Positions 6,203 through 8,311 of a stretch of DNA of 8,311 nt are shown piece by piece (position 1 is the first letter of the stretch; each line of letters starts with the position of its first letter). The stretch covers positions 1-8,311 of the forward strand of contig JAHDHM010000029.1 in the NCBI GenBank assembly GCA_020631315.1, written 5' to 3'. The translations under genes and the position numbers were made by a program. Under the pieces are notes generated by a model. The model was not told the DNA's origin. It saw nothing but the letters and a program-made list of their open reading frames with translations, and ran no database searches. This stretch comes from Acidimicrobiales bacterium (GTDB taxonomy: Bacteria > Actinomycetota > Acidimicrobiia > Acidimicrobiales > Poriferisodaliceae).

Positions 6203-6706
6203 GTGGTGAAGAAGATCCCGAAGACCGACCGTCGTGCGAGCTACATGTCGAGTGACGTGCCACTCGACGTGGAGGAGCTGCGGGAGCACATGGCCGGGCA
6301 GCATCAGTGGGTGTTGTCGACGACCCGTCGAGACGGCCGCCCCCAGATGAGTCTCGTGACCGGCGGGATGATGGCCGACGGTCGGCTGGCCATCGCGACC
6401 TATCCGTCGCGGGTGAAGACGATGAACGCGCGTCGTGACGAGCGGGTGTCGGTCCTGGTGATGGGCGCCGAGTTCAACTCGGCGTGGGTGCAGATCGACG
6501 GCACCGCCGAGGTGCTCGACATGCCCGACGAGGCTGCGGGCGATGCGCTCGTCGAGTACTTCCGCTGCATTCGTGGCCACCACGACGATTGGGACGAGTA
6601 TCGCCAAGCGATGGCCGATCAGGGCAAGTCGGCCATCGTGATCACGCCGACGAGGTGGAGTCCGTTGAGCAAGGGCGGCTTCCCGCCGGAGCTGTTCGAG
6701 GACTGA
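6203..6706 (+). CDS. PPOX-class flavin/F420-dependent oxidoreductase (split-barrel fold)
   Basis: The 167-residue product looks like a member of the pyridoxamine-phosphate-oxidase-like split-barrel family, subgroup with F420-dependent enzymes such as Rv1155. These reduce or oxidise small molecules with F420 or FMN. The core runs from about residue 30 to 105: HQWVLSTTRRDGRPQMSLV (strand-turn-strand with the RDGRPQ turn), the strand DGRLAIAT, PSRVKTMNARRDERVSVLVMG (cofactor-binding K-x-x-N-x-x-R-D pattern), then the WVQIDGTAEVLD strand. The acidic, His/Trp-containing segment HDDWDEYRQ (about 127-135) precedes the final strand SAIVITPTRWSP. Which cofactor is used cannot be told. The start is GTG 6203 or GTG 6206, with CGGAG at 6196-6200; ATG 6245 is a shorter alternative. 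It is divergent from the P450 gene, so shared regulation is possible. Confidence 0.85.
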   Translation: MVKKIPKTDRRASYMSSDVPLDVEELREHMAGQHQWVLSTTRRDGRPQMSLVTGGMMADGRLAIATYPSRVKTMNARRDERVSVLVMGAEFNSAWVQIDGTAEVLDMPDEAAGDALVEYFRCIRGHHDDWDEYRQAMADQGKSAIVITPTRWSPLSKGGFPPELFED

Positions 6707-6740
6707 TGTCAACCGTCGGTCCAGTTCGATCCGTCTCGTA

Positions 6741-6766
6741 CCGATCCTTGTGAGGTGAGCGATCGG
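6741..6766 (+). promoter_or_regulatory. Hairpin presenting the ribosome binding site of the GGDEF-EAL gene in its loop
   Basis: CCGATC (6741-6746) pairs with GATCGG (6761-6766). The 14-base loop CTTGTGAGGTGAGC holds the GAGGTGAG ribosome binding site, and the GTG start follows the stem immediately. Folding could modulate translation, or leave the site exposed. A 15-codon frame (ATG 6706 to TGA 6751-6753, peptide MSTVGPVRSVSYRSL) overlaps the preceding stop and ends at the binding site, so it could act as a coupling leader. Both are structural observations without comparative support. Confidence 0.3.
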
Positions 6767-8311
6767 GTGGTGAAGACTGACGGCGTGCGGCGACAGCCGT
6801 TGGATCCGGAGACCTTCCTGGCTCTGCTGCGTTCGACGTCGGCCGAGCTCGCCCAGGCGCGCGACACCATCTCGGTCCTGTGGACGATCGCCGAGACGTC
6901 GATGGCGATCCTGGGTTACGAGGACTGCGTCATCTATCTCGTCGACCAGGCACGCGGTGTGCTGGTGCAGCGTGCAGCGTTCGGCCCGAAGAACGCAGGG
7001 TTCGAGGTCGCGGATCCGATCGAGATCGCGATTGGTGCCGGCATCGTCGGCAGTGTCGCGGCGACGGGTCGTCTGATCCGTGTCGACGACACCGAACTGG
7101 ATCCCAGGTACATCGTCGATGACGCTCACCGACGCTCTGAGCTGGCGGTACCGATCGTCGACCAGGGTGAGGTGATCGGGGTCATCGACTCCGAGCACTC
7201 CGAGGTCGGCTTCTACACCGCCGCCGACGAAGGCGCGTTGACCGATCTCGCTGCGCTCGTCGCGTCGCGCGTGCGGACGGCGATCACGATCGAACAGTTG
7301 GAACAGGCGCGTGCCGATCTGGCGGGCTTGGCGGCCACCGACGAGCTGACCGGTCTGCCGAACCGCCGTGCCTACGAGGCACATCTCGATGTGGTCGACT
7401 CGTCGCTGCATCCGGCCGTGGCGTTGATCGATCTCGACGGCTTCAAACGCATCAACGACGAACACGGTCACGCGGCAGGCGACGATCTCCTGCGTCACAT
7501 CGCGGCGACGTTCGTCGACGCGACTCGTGCGACGGACCAGGTGGCACGACTCGGTGGCGACGAGTTCGCCGTGGTGCTCGACAACGGCGATGTCGAGACG
7601 TTGCGACTCGTGGTGAGCCGTCTGCTGGACCGGATCGCCGAACTCGACTGGTCATGGGACGGCGCGCGACATGGGGTCACCGCGTCGGCCGGCATCGCCC
7701 GGAGTTCCGGCGGCACCACGTGGGCGGACGCCGATGCGGCGCTCTACCTGGCCAAGGAACAGGGCAAGAGTCGTGTCGTCGTGCACGATCCGGCCGATCC
7801 ACGGCTGGTCGCCCGCGACGAGGCGCATCGCCTCGCGATGACGGCCCGGGACAGCCTGTTGAACGACCGGTTCGTGCTCTATGGCCAGCCGATCGTCGCG
7901 ACCGACGACCCGTCGAACGAGCCGGTGATGGTGGAGGCGCTGCTGCGTCACTACGCCGGGTCGGGATCGATCATGGCGCCGGGTGCGTTCCTGCGCGCTG
8001 CCGACCAGTACGGGATGATCGGGCAGATCGACGGTTGGGTGGTCGAGCAGGTGACGGACTGGTTGAGCGCGCATCCAGCTTCGCCGCCGGTCGCCGTCAA
8101 CGTGCACCCTCGCACCGTCGTCGCGGGCGATCTGGTGTCGATGGTGTGCAACGCCGTCGATCGACACGGGGTGGAGCCCGAGCGGCTCGTGATCGAGATC
8201 ACCGAGGCGGCAGCGATCGAGGACGAGCTGAGTTACCGCGAGGTCGTGACGGCCTTGAGGTCGTTCGGTGTGCGTGTGGCACTGGACGACTTCGGTGGTG
8301 GCTGGACCTCG
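6767..8311 (+). CDS. GAF-GGDEF-EAL cyclic-di-GMP signalling protein, 3'-truncated by window edge
   Basis: This is a dual-domain enzyme that could both make and break cyclic di-GMP; 515 residues are visible. An N-terminal GAF-type sensor covers about residues 20-175 (for example ILGYEDCVIYLVD, then AVPIVDQGEVIGVIDSEHS), followed by a short coiled linker (EQLEQARADLAGL). The GGDEF domain starts at TDELTGLPNRRAY (191-203) and contains ALIDLDGFKRINDEHGHAAGD, then an RxxD inhibitory site, RATD (254-257), and the intact active-site loop GGDEF (263-267). The EAL domain follows, with EALLR at 390-394, the VNV strand, EITE, and DDFG just before the cut. All catalytic residues visible are consensus, so both activities may be present. 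No membrane segment is seen, so it is probably cytoplasmic. GTG 6767 is chosen for GAGGTGAG at 6752-6759, seven bases upstream; GTG 6755 lacks a site. It follows the PPOX gene by 60 bp and may be co-transcribed. About 100 C-terminal residues are missing. Confidence 0.95.
   Translation, partial: MVKTDGVRRQPLDPETFLALLRSTSAELAQARDTISVLWTIAETSMAILGYEDCVIYLVDQARGVLVQRAAFGPKNAGFEVADPIEIAIGAGIVGSVAATGRLIRVDDTELDPRYIVDDAHRRSELAVPIVDQGEVIGVIDSEHSEVGFYTAADEGALTDLAALVASRVRTAITIEQLEQARADLAGLAATDELTGLPNRRAYEAHLDVVDSSLHPAVALIDLDGFKRINDEHGHAAGDDLLRHIAATFVDATRATDQVARLGGDEFAVVLDNGDVETLRLVVSRLLDRIAELDWSWDGARHGVTASAGIARSSGGTTWADADAALYLAKEQGKSRVVVHDPADPRLVARDEAHRLAMTARDSLLNDRFVLYGQPIVATDDPSNEPVMVEALLRHYAGSGSIMAPGAFLRAADQYGMIGQIDGWVVEQVTDWLSAHPASPPVAVNVHPRTVVAGDLVSMVCNAVDRHGVEPERLVIEITEAAAIEDELSYREVVTALRSFGVRVALDDFGGGWTS

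Noticed and set aside
5720..7498. A 592-codon minus-strand frame across the P450, PPOX and GGDEF genes
   Set aside because: It covers the antisense of two confident plus-strand genes and an out-of-frame part of the P450, with no domain pattern; a consequence of GC-biased codons.

Overview
This window is high-GC bacterial DNA, most likely from an actinobacterium. The order rpsR-rplI-dnaB is the classic actinobacterial block, normally preceded by rpsF and ssb. GTG starts are common, TGA is the usual stop, third codon positions are G/C-rich, and there is an F420/PPOX-type flavoprotein gene. A member of the Acidimicrobiia is a reasonable guess, but no sequence here fixes the class. DnaB carries no intein.

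Layout. Positions 1-783 hold the 3' part of rpsR (S18, with an unusual charged tail) and all of rplI (L9), overlapping by 4 bp. A 280-bp spacer follows. It contains three tandem copies of the end of rplI that fold as hairpins, a very strong terminator-like hairpin, a palindrome, and DnaA-box-like 9-mers. dnaB (1073-2431) is next; its 3' end is also re-copied in tandem, in a 25-bp unit repeated up to the stop of the convergent gene. Positions 2517-3073 hold two divergent genes for very small membrane proteins. A terminator-like hairpin (3151-3196) separates these from galK (minus strand, 3229-4398). galK is divergent from a small ACT-domain gene (4484-4903), with an 8-bp inverted repeat between them. 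The ACT gene overlaps tail-to-tail with a cytochrome P450 gene (minus strand, 4885-6120). The P450 gene is divergent from a PPOX/F420-type flavin reductase gene (6203-6706). The window ends inside a GAF-GGDEF-EAL cyclic-di-GMP signalling gene (6767 to beyond 8311).

How the genes fit together. The left third is core information processing: ribosomal proteins plus the replicative helicase. The remainder is unrelated metabolic and signalling genes in divergent or convergent pairs, with no single pathway evident: galK stands without galT or galE, and the P450 has no adjacent ferredoxin. No mobile element, CRISPR array, rRNA or tRNA was seen.

The most unusual signal is non-coding. Two neighbouring genes, rplI and dnaB, each have a downstream array that re-copies the last codons and the TGA stop. 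The two units differ in sequence and period (36 bp and 25 bp). The rplI array shows base-pair-preserving changes between copies, which suggests RNA structure is kept. I know of no named element matching this.
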